Source of the DNA: G963422275 sp963422275
Lineage (GTDB): Bacteria; Pseudomonadota; Alphaproteobacteria; Rhodobacterales; Rhodobacteraceae
Assembly (NCBI GenBank): GCA_963422275.1
Contig: OY729418.1
Location: forward strand, 1,798,001 to 1,862,000
Reading direction: 5' to 3'
DNA: 64,000 nucleotides
Below, piece after piece: positions 26,969 to 36,336 of this stretch. The notes under the pieces are model-generated. The model did not search any database, was not told where the DNA came from, and saw nothing but the letters and a program-made list of their open reading frames with translations. Within the stretch, counting starts at the first letter, position 1, and each line of letters opens with the position of its first letter. A program made the translations under genes and the position numbers.

Positions 26969-27270
26969 CGCACAAGGCATTGAAAACGCGCACCCTGCCC
27001 TTTCCCGGACCAGCGGTTGCAGCCCGTCGTGCAATGTCCACAGTCCTTCGGCAGGTCGTGCCATGGCACCCCGGCGCACAGGACGAAGATGCCGCCGACC
27101 ACCCGGCAGTCGTCGATCCGCGGCACCCCGCGCGGGCTGTTCGGCAGCAGTGGCTGGCTCGCGGCCCCTTCCCGATCGGTCAAGTCGCGGCGAGACATCG
27201 TCAGTGCCTCCATGGCCTTAACGCAACAACCCTGTCTGCATCATGTCCCGCATCTTATGGGTGCACAATC
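26969..27270 (-). mobile_element. IS5-family (IS427 group) relic
   Basis: Minus-strand frame MSRRDLTDREGAASQPLLPN, then SPRGVPRIDDCRVVGGIFVL and VPWHDLPKDCGHCTTGCNR gives the N-terminal third of a transposase. The outer end GTGCACAATC at 27270 is followed by TAG, like the ends of the element at 20236. A shorter copy lies at 47800. The rest of the gene is missing. Confidence 0.7.
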
Positions 27271-27481
27271 TAGACGCACCGTGTTATCCAAGGCCGTTGC
27301 AACAGGAACCGCCATCAGCGCATGGCCACCCTTCAGATCGTGCCGCACAACTGGCAGTCGACCCCGACATAAGAGCCTCATCAAGACTGCATTGCCCAGT
27401 CACCGGCGAAACTGGTAGATCGCCATATGGTCGAGATTGCATTCACTTACCGAATTTTTGCAGGACAGCAAGAAATCAAGG

Positions 27482-27795
27482 TAAGATTATTGCGAAATGC
27501 ACCCCTCCGGTCATGGACATGTCGCGCTGAAAGGGTTGCAAACGCTTGTCATCACTTTCAGTTGAGGGACCTGCCGATGGATTTTTTTCATGACAGCGGT
27601 GACCCGCGGCCTGAGGGGTCAAATCTGTCCCGAATCGACATGGTGTGATGCCTTGTTGGGGCCTGAAACCGCGCCTTTGAGTGCCAAAACCGCTGCCGAA
27701 AGGCGCCGCAGCCATCCATTGACACCACCCACCAGACGCGAAACCACTTCTAGGTCGCATTGCAGAATAAAATGACTGCTTTCGCAACGATCTTA
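27482..27795 (+). repeat. Short repeat family A, copy with both ends
   Basis: Ends TAAGATTATTGCGAAA (27482-27497) and TTTCGCAACGATCTTA (27780-27795) are inverted repeats with two mismatches, giving a 314-bp unit. The interior includes TGCCGATGGATTTTTTTCAT and GGGGCCTGAAACCGCGCCTT, shared with the other copies. No protein is encoded. It has the structure of a non-autonomous (MITE-like) element or a heavily deleted IS. Confidence 0.7.
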
Positions 27796-27799
27796 TCCA

Positions 27800-28000
27800 G
27801 GATCGCCGGCTTTTCGATCTTCTTCGAAGACGCCCCGTATGATCAGGATGATGACAGCGAACGGAAGACCGAATGCTGTGCAGGGAAGAATAAAGTCCGA
27901 GACCATTGTTGCAGAGCCCGAGCATCTCATTGATGTGGAATATCGAATGATCAGATTCAGCACAGGCGGCGATAACGTCATTATGAGCGGATTGCCCGTG
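27800..28000 (-). pseudogene. Partial duplicate of the sugar ABC permease gene
   Basis: Matches the middle of the permease at 30643-31476: GCGAACGGAAGACCGAATGC, then GGGAAGAATAA-GTCCGAGA and AACGTCATTATGAGC. The translation keeps LILP/CTAFGLPFAVIIL against LILPYTAFGLPFAIII of the full gene. Short deletions and frameshifts are present. It lies between repeat A and the ATPase gene of the same transporter. Confidence 0.8.
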
Positions 28001-28017
28001 CGGTCGATGTCCGCTCG

Positions 28018-29094
28018 TCAGCGTACCCTCTGGTCCCGGGAGTCGAACAAGTGCACTCGCGTGGGGTCGCACTCAAGCCTGACGGATCCGGAGGCTGGCC
28101 AGCGCGCGTCCCGATCTTCGACGATCACTTGCTGCCCGTCGGGCGTCGCGCCATGAATGTACGATATGTTTCCGAGATGCTCCGAATGGATGATGCGCAT
28201 TTCCAAGCCGTCCGGCGCGTCGGAAATCTGGAAATGCTCCGGTCGTACCCCGAGCGTGAATTCTTGGCCCGGAGCCGCAGAGTCGTTTGCAAGGGGAACG
28301 GGCAGTTTTGCGCCGCTAGGCAAGGCAAGAACCGTTTCGCTTCTGTCGACTGCCAAGACTCGAACCGGAAACAGGTTGATCCTTGGCGAGCCGATGAAGC
28401 CTGCAACGAACAAGTTGTCGGGATTTTCGTAGAGTTCCAAGGGTCGCCCGACCTGCTCGACCCGACCCGCGTTCAGCACGACAATGCGGTCGGCAAGCGT
28501 CATCGCTTCAACTTGGTCGTGGGTGACGTAAACTGTCGTTATACCGAGCTGTGAATGCAGTTCAGAGATTTCCACCCGCATTTTAACTCTCAGTTCCGCA
28601 TCGAGATTGGAGAGGGGTTCGTCGAAAAGAAATATCCGCGGCGATCGCACGAGTGCCCGGCCAATTGCAACGCGCTGCCGCTGCCCTCCCGAAAGCTGCT
28701 TCGGCTTGCGACCCGCAAGGCCATCCAGCCGCAGGGTTTTCATGATGTCGGCGACCTTCGCCTCGACTTGGCGCTTTGGAATGCCGTTCATCCGCAAGCC
28801 GAAGCCGAGATTCCTGCGGACGGTCATGTGAGGGTAGAGGGCATAGGACTGGAATACCATCGCCACCCCGCGCTCAGCTGGCTCCACCTTGTTCACGGAG
28901 CGCCCGCCAATGTTGATCTCGCCATCCGAAATTTCTTCAAGACCTGCAATCATGCGGAGCAATGTCGACTTGCCGCACCCGGAAGGACCCACGAACACCA
29001 CGAATTCGCCGGCTTCGATGTTCAGGTCGATCCCATGAATCACCGGCACATCTCCAAACAGCTTGCGAACGTTCGAGAAGCTCAGGGAGGTCAT
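28018..29094 (-). CDS. Sugar ABC transporter ATP-binding protein (UgpC/MalK type)
   Basis: A 358-residue ATPase of the MalK/UgpC group that drives import by the two permeases upstream. Walker A GPSGCGKSTLLRMIAG, the Q-loop (MVFQSYALYPHMTV), signature LSGGQRQRVAIGRALV, Walker B RIFLFDEPLSNLDAELR and the switch His in YVTHDQVEAMTLADR are all present. The C-terminal OB-fold regulatory domain follows (FTLGVRPEHFQI). It is the last gene of the sugar operon, immediately after the kinase stop. A degraded permease copy lies downstream. Confidence 0.93.
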   Translation of the reverse strand: MTSLSFSNVRKLFGDVPVIHGIDLNIEAGEFVVFVGPSGCGKSTLLRMIAGLEEISDGEINIGGRSVNKVEPAERGVAMVFQSYALYPHMTVRRNLGFGLRMNGIPKRQVEAKVADIMKTLRLDGLAGRKPKQLSGGQRQRVAIGRALVRSPRIFLFDEPLSNLDAELRVKMRVEISELHSQLGITTVYVTHDQVEAMTLADRIVVLNAGRVEQVGRPLELYENPDNLFVAGFIGSPRINLFPVRVLAVDRSETVLALPSGAKLPVPLANDSAAPGQEFTLGVRPEHFQISDAPDGLEMRIIHSEHLGNISYIHGATPDGQQVIVEDRDARWPASGSVRLECDPTRVHLFDSRDQRVR

Positions 29095-30636
29095 TCATGC
29101 ATCTCCCTTCGCGGCGAAGCGCTGGAGGCGATTGACGGCTGACTCAAGTTCAACCAGCTTTGGCCAGTGTTTTTCCAAGGCCGCTGTAAGCTCAAGACAA
29201 ATCCGATGCTTTGTTCGGTAGAGTCGATGATGCTCTTCATGCGGACGAAATATCGCCTTGGGACGCACGAAGGCCGCCGCTGCGCTTTTCGCATCTGCGA
29301 ACGTGCCCGTTCCCATGCCTGCGAGCATGGCGGCCCCGGCGCATGCTGCATCCAGACAGGCCAGCGTTTCAAGGTTCATGCCCAGCATGTCGGCCTTGAT
29401 CTGCATCCAAGCGTCTGACCTGGTTCCACCGCCGACCGCTCGCAGAAGCGACGGCTTGATCCCGAGCTCTTTCATTGTCTCCATCGACTGAACCTGTTCG
29501 AAGGTTATTCCTTCAAGGACGGCGCGGGCCATCTCGGATGGCAGGGATTCATACGTCAAATTGAGAAACGCCCCCCGTGCACCGGGTTGGTTGATTGCCG
29601 GCCCGGAACCCGCGAAATACGGGAGAAGCACCTGCGGTGCTGGCGCATCGGGCAGACCCGCGAGAAGTTCGTTCAAATCCTCGGCGCCGCAGAGGGCTTG
29701 ATGCCAGCGAAGCAGACGCCCGCCGTTCTGGCTGCCGGCGACCGCGATCAGCTTTCCCGGCGCAACATGCGGATAGATCGTGATGTTCCGCTCGGGAAGG
29801 GCAACATTGAATTCACTGGCCACTGCGACCAGGGCTTCGGTGGTGCCGCTGGAATACAGAGCAGTGTCCGGACTCAGGATTCCGGCGCCAAGCGCCGCGC
29901 AGGCTTGGTCGTGCCCGCCAGCGACGACATCGACGGGAATCTTGAAACCCAGCCTTGAAGCAGCATTCCGCGAAATCGTTCCGAGCTTGGTTCCGGACGG
30001 AATCACCGGAGGGAGCAGTCTCTTGTCAATTTTCGCCTCGGCGAGAATGTCGTCGGACCATTTGCCGGCAACCACGTCGAACATCAGTGTCCGAGCCGCC
30101 ATTGTTCGATCGAACAATGGCTGAACTCCCAGCCGTGCCGCCACGTACTCGCCGAAGCAAAGCAGATACCTTGAGTTCGCCAGCAGGCTGGCTTGATGCT
30201 CCGTCATCCACAACAACTTCGCCAGCGATGCCTGTGGGTTCATTCTATGCCCCGTGATGTCGATGATTTTTTGGTTGCCCATTCGTTCCGAAAAATCTTC
30301 TGCCACCTTGCGCCCGCGCATGTCCACGGAGACGGGAGCGCGCATCAATGCGCGCATGGATGCGTCTACAGCCACGAACGCCTCGCCTTGGGCCGAAATG
30401 GCCATCGCCGCCGATGAAAATTCTCTCAAGCGGCCTGCCACTTCCGCTAGCGCGCCTGCAGCTGCGTCGAAAACCTCCTCTGCATCAAGCTCCGCGAAAC
30501 CGGGCTCCGGGCGGACGACATCATATTCAGCCCTTGCTTCCGCGACGATCTCGCCTTCGCGCGTGAACGCAATGAGCTTCGTTGCGGAAGTGCCTACATC
30601 CAGACCGAGGAGAGCAGTATTGTCCCGCGGTGCCAA
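29095..30636 (-). CDS. FGGY-family sugar kinase (xylulokinase-like)
   Basis: A 513-residue carbohydrate kinase. The N-terminal ATPase fold starts LLGLDVGTSATKLIAFTREG; the central block has GHDQACAALGAGIL and YSSGTTEALVAV; the C-terminal FGGY signature region is LRAVGGGTRSDAWMQIKADML. It should phosphorylate a ketose or polyol brought in by the neighbouring transporter. The translation starts with TTG at 30636, seven bases after the permease stop, with AAGGG overlapping the end of that gene. The substrate is not readable; the adjacent class II aldolase suggests a pentulose or deoxyhexulose. Confidence 0.88.
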   Translation of the reverse strand: MAPRDNTALLGLDVGTSATKLIAFTREGEIVAEARAEYDVVRPEPGFAELDAEEVFDAAAGALAEVAGRLREFSSAAMAISAQGEAFVAVDASMRALMRAPVSVDMRGRKVAEDFSERMGNQKIIDITGHRMNPQASLAKLLWMTEHQASLLANSRYLLCFGEYVAARLGVQPLFDRTMAARTLMFDVVAGKWSDDILAEAKIDKRLLPPVIPSGTKLGTISRNAASRLGFKIPVDVVAGGHDQACAALGAGILSPDTALYSSGTTEALVAVASEFNVALPERNITIYPHVAPGKLIAVAGSQNGGRLLRWHQALCGAEDLNELLAGLPDAPAPQVLLPYFAGSGPAINQPGARGAFLNLTYESLPSEMARAVLEGITFEQVQSMETMKELGIKPSLLRAVGGGTRSDAWMQIKADMLGMNLETLACLDAACAGAAMLAGMGTGTFADAKSAAAAFVRPKAIFRPHEEHHRLYRTKHRICLELTAALEKHWPKLVELESAVNRLQRFAAKGDA

Positions 30637-30642
30637 AGAAGG

Positions 30643-31476
30643 TCAGCCCTTGACTGCGCCGGTGGTCAAGCCGCCGATCATGAACCGCTGCATAAGCAGG
30701 TACACGACTATCACCGGAACCGTAATGATCGTCAGCGTCGCGAACATTGCGCCAGGCTGGGTGAAGAATTGCCCGCTGTAGATCAGTGGCACGAGCGTCA
30801 GTGGCTTCACGTCGTTGCTGTCCATCGTGACCAATGCCAGAACGAACTCGTTGAACGCGGTCATGAATTGGAAAATGACGACGACCGAAAGCGCCGGCCA
30901 GCTGAGCGGCAGAGCGATGTGCCAGAATATGGAGCGGTGCTTGCATCCGTCCAGGATCGCCGCCTCTTCGATTTCCTTCGGAAGTGCCTCGAAGAAGCTC
31001 CGCATGATGATGATAGCGAACGGAAGACCGAATGCCGTGTAGGGAAGAATAAGTCCGAGATAATTGTTGTAAAGCCCGAGTGTCTTGTTGATTTGGAATA
31101 TCGGAACGATCAGAGTCGGCACAGGCAACATCAACGTCATTATGAGCAGGTAGAACCAGACATCTTTCGCGAACACTCTCATGCGGGCGAATGCGTATGC
31201 GGCAAGCGACCCGAAGCCAACGACCAGCACGACCGATGAACAGGCGATCACAAGGCTGTTGAACAGGTGGCGAAGGATCGGCGCGTCGTGGAACACGATC
31301 TGAAAGTTTCTGGCGCTGATCCCGCCCATCTTCAATCCGCCGAATCCAGTGGACCGGTATTCCGGGGGCGAAAGCGCGACCGCCAACATGATTGCCGCGG
31401 GAACCAGCCAGATCAAGGCAAGGCCTGTCAGCATGGCGAAGCTGACTCCGCGCGTAGGTGCACTTGCGTGAATCAC
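30643..31476 (-). CDS. Sugar ABC transporter permease 2 (MalG/UgpE type)
   Basis: A 277-residue inner-membrane permease with about six transmembrane helices. The EAA loop that contacts the ATPase is visible in FFEALPKEIEEAAILDGCKHRSIFWHIALPLSWPAL. The start is GTG 31476, overlapping the stop of permease 1 (GTGA). A longer frame running upstream to 32367 is only an open shadow of permease 1. A degraded second copy of its middle part lies at 27800-28000. Confidence 0.9.
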   Translation of the reverse strand: MIHASAPTRGVSFAMLTGLALIWLVPAAIMLAVALSPPEYRSTGFGGLKMGGISARNFQIVFHDAPILRHLFNSLVIACSSVVLVVGFGSLAAYAFARMRVFAKDVWFYLLIMTLMLPVPTLIVPIFQINKTLGLYNNYLGLILPYTAFGLPFAIIIMRSFFEALPKEIEEAAILDGCKHRSIFWHIALPLSWPALSVVVIFQFMTAFNEFVLALVTMDSNDVKPLTLVPLIYSGQFFTQPGAMFATLTIITVPVIVVYLLMQRFMIGGLTTGAVKG

Positions 31477-32369
31477 TGCACTTTGCCCAAAGCGAACCGC
31501 GCTCCGAGGACGTTGACTTGGAATACGCTCAATCCAAGCGCTAGCAAGAGAAGGACGACCGACAAGGCCGATGCGTACCCCATGTTCTGAAGAATGAACC
31601 CTTGCTGGAATATGTAGTTTGGCAGCATTTCCGTTGCATGGTTTGGGCCACCTGATGTCATAATGAATATCAGCGGAAAGGTTTGAAGCGTTCCGATTAT
31701 TCCGAGCAGCACCAAAGTCAGGTGCACGTGCTTCAGCATTGGCCATACGACGTACATCGCTGTCTGCCGGACTGTCAGGCCCTCCAACCTCGCCGCCTCC
31801 AGAACTTCGGCGGAGATGCCTTGCATGCCGGCGATGTAAAGAAGCATCGAAAACCCCATCCACTGCCAGACGTTCACCGCGATCACCGCGAATATCGCAA
31901 TGTCGGTGTCGGCAAGGAAAGGGGTGCTCAGGAAGTTCATGCCGGTCGAGAAGCCGATGTCGGACAGAAGCCCTCCGAACGGATTGTAGATGCGTTGCCA
32001 GACGATGCCGATTACGACCGGCGAAATTATCGCGGGTACGTAGAAGATCATCCGAAACAGCGTCTTGAACGGCATCCGCATCTCCAGAAGGAATGCGATC
32101 GCAAAGCCGAGGACCATCTGAGGGCCGATCGTAAGCGGGGCCCAGTAAAGCGAATTCCTCATTGCCAGCCAGAACGGCCGGTCCGAAGTGAACATTCGCT
32201 TGTAGTTTTCGAAAAAGACGAACCGCCCGGGATTGAGACCGTCCCAGTCGAGCATGCCTGCGTAGAAGATGTAGAACGCGGGATACAGGATGAACGCGAA
32301 GAAAAGGAGCAGGGCAGGGACGATGAATATCAGCCCTTCGCGCTCCTGGAATGCCTGCTTGCTCCACAT
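31473..32369 (-). CDS. Sugar ABC transporter permease 1 (MalF/UgpA type)
   Basis: A 298-residue membrane protein with six predicted helices: IFIVPALLLFFAFILYPAFYIFY, then the pore region and EAA loop ISAEVLEAARLEGLTVRQTAMYVVWPML, and LSVVLLLLALGLSVFQV near the end. The ATG at 32369 is preferred to a GTG at 32423 because the GTG lies inside the hairpin at 32404-32433. It forms the transmembrane pore with permease 2 and takes sugar from the binding protein encoded just upstream. Confidence 0.9.
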   Translation of the reverse strand: MWSKQAFQEREGLIFIVPALLLFFAFILYPAFYIFYAGMLDWDGLNPGRFVFFENYKRMFTSDRPFWLAMRNSLYWAPLTIGPQMVLGFAIAFLLEMRMPFKTLFRMIFYVPAIISPVVIGIVWQRIYNPFGGLLSDIGFSTGMNFLSTPFLADTDIAIFAVIAVNVWQWMGFSMLLYIAGMQGISAEVLEAARLEGLTVRQTAMYVVWPMLKHVHLTLVLLGIIGTLQTFPLIFIMTSGGPNHATEMLPNYIFQQGFILQNMGYASALSVVLLLLALGLSVFQVNVLGARFALGKVQ

Positions 32370-32403
32370 TGAGCGGGCTATGCTATGCTGCCTCTCGAAT
32401 GCC

Positions 32404-32433
32404 GTCCGGGCGCGGCGAAGCACGCGCCCGGAC
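32404..32433 (-). terminator. Intercistronic hairpin after the sugar-binding protein gene
   Basis: Perfect 11-bp stem: GTCCGGGCGCG (32404-32414) and CGCGCCCGGAC (32423-32433), 8-base loop, no T-run. Such hairpins behind binding-protein genes protect the upstream mRNA from decay and lower downstream expression. Confidence 0.65.
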
Positions 32434-32449
32434 TGAATTCAATGCGAGA

Positions 32450-33724
32450 TCAGTTCTCGGAGTCGTGCGCGTCCTGAAGCATCTGCGCACCCTCTGCCGG
32501 AGAAATGTCTCCCGCCGCCACGGCGGCCAGTGCATTCTCCATCGCCTGCTTCACCGCCGGCGAGCCGAGTTGCCTTGCGTATTTGACGGTCGGCAGCCAC
32601 TCGTTCGTGAACATGTTCCAGACGGCTTTCTGGTTTTCGGTTTCGAATGCGGCTGGCGTCAGCCCGATGTAGGCCGGCAGGTCGTTGAAGGTGTCGATCA
32701 GCGCCTGCGCTCCGGCACCGCTGATCCAGTCGGCGACGACCGTGCAGGCTGCGTCGAAGTCCTTTGCGTTTTTGGTGATGCCGATCATCACGTCAATGCC
32801 ACCGATGAAGTCGTCCGGCGCCCCTTTTCCAGTCACGTCCGGAAACTTGAAAGCGGCGTATCCGGACAGCCCCTTGGACAGCGGAGTCGGATTTTCGCCC
32901 GCCGCCTGCTGCTGCCACCAAGCGCCCATCGGGAACGTCGCTGCCCGCCCGGACTCGATGATTTCCACGGCGCCGGGATAGTGCGAAAGCCCCAAGGCGC
33001 CAGGTTGGAAGATTCCATCGTCGAACATGTTCTTCCAAACTTGGAATGCTTCGACGAATGCAGCCTCGGTGAACGAAACCTCGCCGGCCTCCGCCTTGTA
33101 GATGAGCCCGGGCGCGATGTTGTGGATGAGCTGCATGTATACATCGCGGCGGATCCATCCGTCTCCGGCCCCGATCATCATCGGAGCGTATCCCATTGAT
33201 CTGGCCTTGGCTGCGAACTCCTTAAGCTCTTCATAAGTCTCTGGAGGGGTTGCATCCATCGCCTCAAGCACCGGCACCGTGTACCAGAGATTGATTGTCT
33301 GGGTGAGCACCGGCAACCCGTAGAAGTTCAAGTCCCCTTCCGGATTGCCAAGCCTTGTCTGCTCGATCGCCAGCGGAAAGAACTGATCCTGCCAGTCGGT
33401 GCCCCACGCGGTCTCCGCGCACTCCTGCGCCGGAGCAAGGAAGTCGCGGTACTGCTGGGTCAGTGCCCCGGGTTCCAATCCGATGATGTCGGGAAGCGCC
33501 CCGCTGCTGGCTTTCGTCTGAAGATCGACGATGTAGTCGGTGTAGTTGAAAGTTGTGACATCGATCGTGATGCCGGGATGCTGCACCTCTGTCGCGGCGA
33601 CCATCTTGTTCAGCGTCTGGATTACCGGACTCCAAGATCTGTACGTAACCGTGGTGTCTGCTGCGCTCGCGGCCGCGGTAACGGCAACCATCGCAGCAAC
33701 GGACGCTGTGTCGATTAACCTCAT
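32450..33724 (-). CDS. Periplasmic sugar-binding protein of the ABC transporter
   Basis: A 424-residue family 1 extracellular solute-binding protein. Signal peptide MRLIDTASVAAMVAVTAAASAA precedes DTTVTYRSWSPVIQTLNKMV. Typical blocks: FNYTDYIVDLQTKASSGALPDIIGL, NLWYTVPVLEAM and MGAWWQQQAAGENP. The start at 33724 has a strong ribosome site (GAGGAGGAG); the frame extends 18 codons further upstream without one. It binds the sugar in the periplasm and feeds the two permeases. It follows the aldolase gene closely. Confidence 0.9.
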   Translation of the reverse strand: MRLIDTASVAAMVAVTAAASAADTTVTYRSWSPVIQTLNKMVAATEVQHPGITIDVTTFNYTDYIVDLQTKASSGALPDIIGLEPGALTQQYRDFLAPAQECAETAWGTDWQDQFFPLAIEQTRLGNPEGDLNFYGLPVLTQTINLWYTVPVLEAMDATPPETYEELKEFAAKARSMGYAPMMIGAGDGWIRRDVYMQLIHNIAPGLIYKAEAGEVSFTEAAFVEAFQVWKNMFDDGIFQPGALGLSHYPGAVEIIESGRAATFPMGAWWQQQAAGENPTPLSKGLSGYAAFKFPDVTGKGAPDDFIGGIDVMIGITKNAKDFDAACTVVADWISGAGAQALIDTFNDLPAYIGLTPAAFETENQKAVWNMFTNEWLPTVKYARQLGSPAVKQAMENALAAVAAGDISPAEGAQMLQDAHDSEN

Positions 33725-33774
33725 TGCATCTCCTCCTCGATTTTGCTGATTGCCGGCTGCGTTCCCCTTCCCGG

Positions 33775-34428
33775 TCAATCGAAAGTTGGTTGCGGCAGAT
33801 CAGCGATTTGATCAGCCGTCAGGGGCTTGACGCCGCCAAGAAGCTCGCCTGCCCAGACCGTTTCGGCGTAGGCTTCGACGACTTCGAGGCGGTAAAAGGC
33901 GTCTCGTACTGTTGCCCCCACGGCGGTGGAGCCGTGGTTCTGCAGCAGAAAAACATTGTGATCCTTGACATACGGGGCCACCGCCGCGGCCAGTTTGGCT
34001 GATGACGGCGTGCCGTACGGCACGGTCGGAATCTTTCCAATCAATGCGATCAGTTCGGGCAGTATGTTTTCGGGAAGCTCCCTTCCGGCTGATGCGAAAG
34101 CCGTCGAGAACACGGGATGCCCGTGAACGACCCCACCCGCGCCGCTTCGCTGCCTGTAGAATTCGAGGTGCATGAATTTTTCCGAGGTCGGGGCCAAGCG
34201 TCCTTCGAGAACGTTGCCGACCGTGTCGATCCGGACCAGCATGTCGATGGTGATGTCGGCCTTGTTGAACCCGGTCGGCGTGATGAGCACGGTGCCGTCT
34301 CCGGCCTTTGCGCTCACGTTGCCTTCCTTGCCAGCAACCAGCCTGCGATCCACCATCATCCGGCAGATCTCGACAAGCTCTCGCTTAAGAGTCAAATCGG
34401 CTTTACTCGCCACCGGTCCCCTTGTCAC
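33775..34428 (-). CDS. Class II aldolase / epimerase (AraD-FucA family)
   Basis: A 217-residue zinc enzyme of the L-fuculose-1-phosphate aldolase / L-ribulose-5-phosphate 4-epimerase family. The zinc ligands are in VVHGHPVFSTAF and the later QNHGSTAVG; the catalytic Glu is in APTSEKFMHLEFY. GKEGNVSAKAGDGTVLITPTGFNK is the phosphate-binding part. It begins with GTG 34428. As the first gene of the operon, it should cleave or epimerise the phosphate ester made by the FGGY kinase, yielding a C3 unit such as dihydroxyacetone phosphate. The exact substrate is unresolved. Confidence 0.88.
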   Translation of the reverse strand: MTRGPVASKADLTLKRELVEICRMMVDRRLVAGKEGNVSAKAGDGTVLITPTGFNKADITIDMLVRIDTVGNVLEGRLAPTSEKFMHLEFYRQRSGAGGVVHGHPVFSTAFASAGRELPENILPELIALIGKIPTVPYGTPSSAKLAAAVAPYVKDHNVFLLQNHGSTAVGATVRDAFYRLEVVEAYAETVWAGELLGGVKPLTADQIADLPQPTFD

Positions 34429-34689
34429 CTCGCTGCCAATATTCCGTAATTCCTTGACGGCTTCATTTCAAAAGCGCCCCCAAGACAATCGTGCGATCTC
34501 CGTCCAAGGAACAAAATAGAACAAAGCGTCCTCCGATGCAATGCGCGGCCCGTTGGATGCGGCATGATGCTGGAACTGCACGCAGAACCCGGTCTGTCAC
34601 CAGTCTCTGCAGCGGGTAAAGAGGTGTAAGGTTCGGGTTCGACGGCAATAGACAGCAGACATTCGATGAACAGTTGAAACTTGGAGTCG

Positions 34690-36186
34690 TTACTGCGGGG
34701 CCAGAGACCGAATCCTCAGGCCCGCACCGGTTCCGGCTCTTCGTCCAAACACGGCACCCGAAGTGAGACCGGATCCGCCGGGGTATCCTTCGAAGAAAAC
34801 ACCCCCCACGATTTCGCCGCATGCGAAGAGGCCATCGATTTTTGTGCCGTCCGAGCGCAGCACGCTTCCACTTCCGTCGACTTTCAAGCCGCCATAGGTG
34901 AATGTGATCCCGCCGGTGACCGGATAAGCCCGGAAAGGCCTCTCTTCTATCCGTTGCGCCCAATTGGATTTCGGCACGGCGAGGCCTCTTGCGCTCTTTC
35001 CATCCAGTACGGCCGGATCGAAGGCGACATCGTCGCGTACGGCCTCGTTGTAGGTCGCAAGCGTTTCAAGCGCTTTTTCCCGATTCACGCTCTCAAGCTT
35101 GTTGACCAAGCCCTCCACTGTGTCGGCCTCGACGTAGTGGGCGCTTGGAACGCGGTATTCCTCGTACAGCAGATCAAGCACCTTGCCGTCGAATACCTGC
35201 CATGCGAACCGGCCGGGCTGTTCCAGAATCGCCCGGCCGAATTGAGCGTAGGTGTAATTGCGAAAATTTGCGCCCTCATCGACAAAGCGTTCACCGTTCG
35301 CGTTAAGCATAACGCCAAGGAAGTAGGATATCTTGCGACAGTTCTTTCGTTCAAGCACCGGTTGGTGCAGCCCCCCGAAGTCCGGCATGCGCAGGTCCAC
35401 CGGCGTGGCATGGCATCCTCTGAAGAAGCCATGTTGCGCAGCCCCTGCCTGGAAGGCCATGGCTAGGCCATCTCCCGTGTTGTGCGGGGTGCCGCGGACC
35501 TTGGCATGATCCCAATTCCTGCCGAGGTATTTGAGTCGAAGGCCGGCGCTGGCTTCGAACCCGCCGCATGCGAGCACCACGGCTTCCGCCTCGATCGATT
35601 CTTCGCCTACTTCAACGCCAACGACTCTGCCTCTTTGCTGGACGAGATCTGTAACAATGCTCTCGCAGCGTATTTTGCCGCCCAGTCGCTCCACGGCCGC
35701 GCGCTCCATCTCAAAGAGGCCGACGCCTTCGTTCGCAGCCGCCAATGTCAAGCCGCCCCAGAATACGCGTCGCCCGCCCTTTGCAAAGCTCTGACGGTCG
35801 TAGATTGGCTCAAACTTCACGTCATGCGAAGCCAGCCAATGCATGGTCTCTCCAGATTTCGAGACCAACGCTTTCTGTTCCGGAGAAAGCGGGCGTCCAC
35901 CGTTGAACCCCAGAAGGTCGTCCGCAAACCTCTCGATCGTGTATGATCCGAAATCGCTTGCCGGAAGACGGGAGTCGCCGCAGTTTCGAATGAGGGGAAA
36001 CAGATCGTCTCTTCCGTCGTACGCGAACCGCATGGCACCGGCCGTGTATTTGGTGTTTCCCCCCAAAAGACCCTCGTCCGCTTTCTCGAGCATCAGTACC
36101 GCAGCGCCTTGCTCAAGAGCGGCGATGGCCGCACACATTGCAGCGTTGCCGGTTCCCACAACAATCACGCGGTTTGCCGTTGCCAT
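34690..36186 (-). CDS. FAD-dependent dehydrogenase, TcuA / fumarate-reductase flavoprotein family
   Basis: A 498-residue flavoprotein. The FAD-binding N-terminus is RVIVVGTGNAAMCAAIAALEQGA with a GXGXXXX dinucleotide fold; GLLGGNTKYTAGAMRF, VVLACGGFEAS and the C-terminal GLFACGEIVGGVFFEGYPGGSGLTSGAVFGRRAG are typical of tricarballylate dehydrogenase (TcuA) and related fumarate reductases. It lies downstream of the TTT transporter, PrpF-like and hydroxyacid dehydrogenase genes, so it probably oxidises the imported polycarboxylate. The start at 36186 leaves a short tail before the first beta strand. Confidence 0.85.
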   Translation of the reverse strand: MATANRVIVVGTGNAAMCAAIAALEQGAAVLMLEKADEGLLGGNTKYTAGAMRFAYDGRDDLFPLIRNCGDSRLPASDFGSYTIERFADDLLGFNGGRPLSPEQKALVSKSGETMHWLASHDVKFEPIYDRQSFAKGGRRVFWGGLTLAAANEGVGLFEMERAAVERLGGKIRCESIVTDLVQQRGRVVGVEVGEESIEAEAVVLACGGFEASAGLRLKYLGRNWDHAKVRGTPHNTGDGLAMAFQAGAAQHGFFRGCHATPVDLRMPDFGGLHQPVLERKNCRKISYFLGVMLNANGERFVDEGANFRNYTYAQFGRAILEQPGRFAWQVFDGKVLDLLYEEYRVPSAHYVEADTVEGLVNKLESVNREKALETLATYNEAVRDDVAFDPAVLDGKSARGLAVPKSNWAQRIEERPFRAYPVTGGITFTYGGLKVDGSGSVLRSDGTKIDGLFACGEIVGGVFFEGYPGGSGLTSGAVFGRRAGTGAGLRIRSLAPQ

Positions 36187-36336
36187 CTTCCGAATCCCGA
36201 ATTGCATATCTGCCTGCCTGCGGTTCGCTTGCTTTCTATCGTCCTAAATCCTGCGTTGCCGGTGCAGTCATGATGCAGGTTGTGCGATCGCTATTGCAAC
36301 GGCTATGCGCCGGGGCTGACTGCAGGCAGGATGCGG

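Noticed and set aside
30643..32367. A 574-codon single open frame covering both sugar permeases
   Set aside because: Its first ~290 codons are an out-of-frame reading of permease 1. The real permease 2 starts with GTG at 31476.
34463..34963. A minus-strand frame between the aldolase and flavoprotein genes
   Set aside because: It overlaps the end of the flavoprotein gene in another frame and has no recognisable motif.
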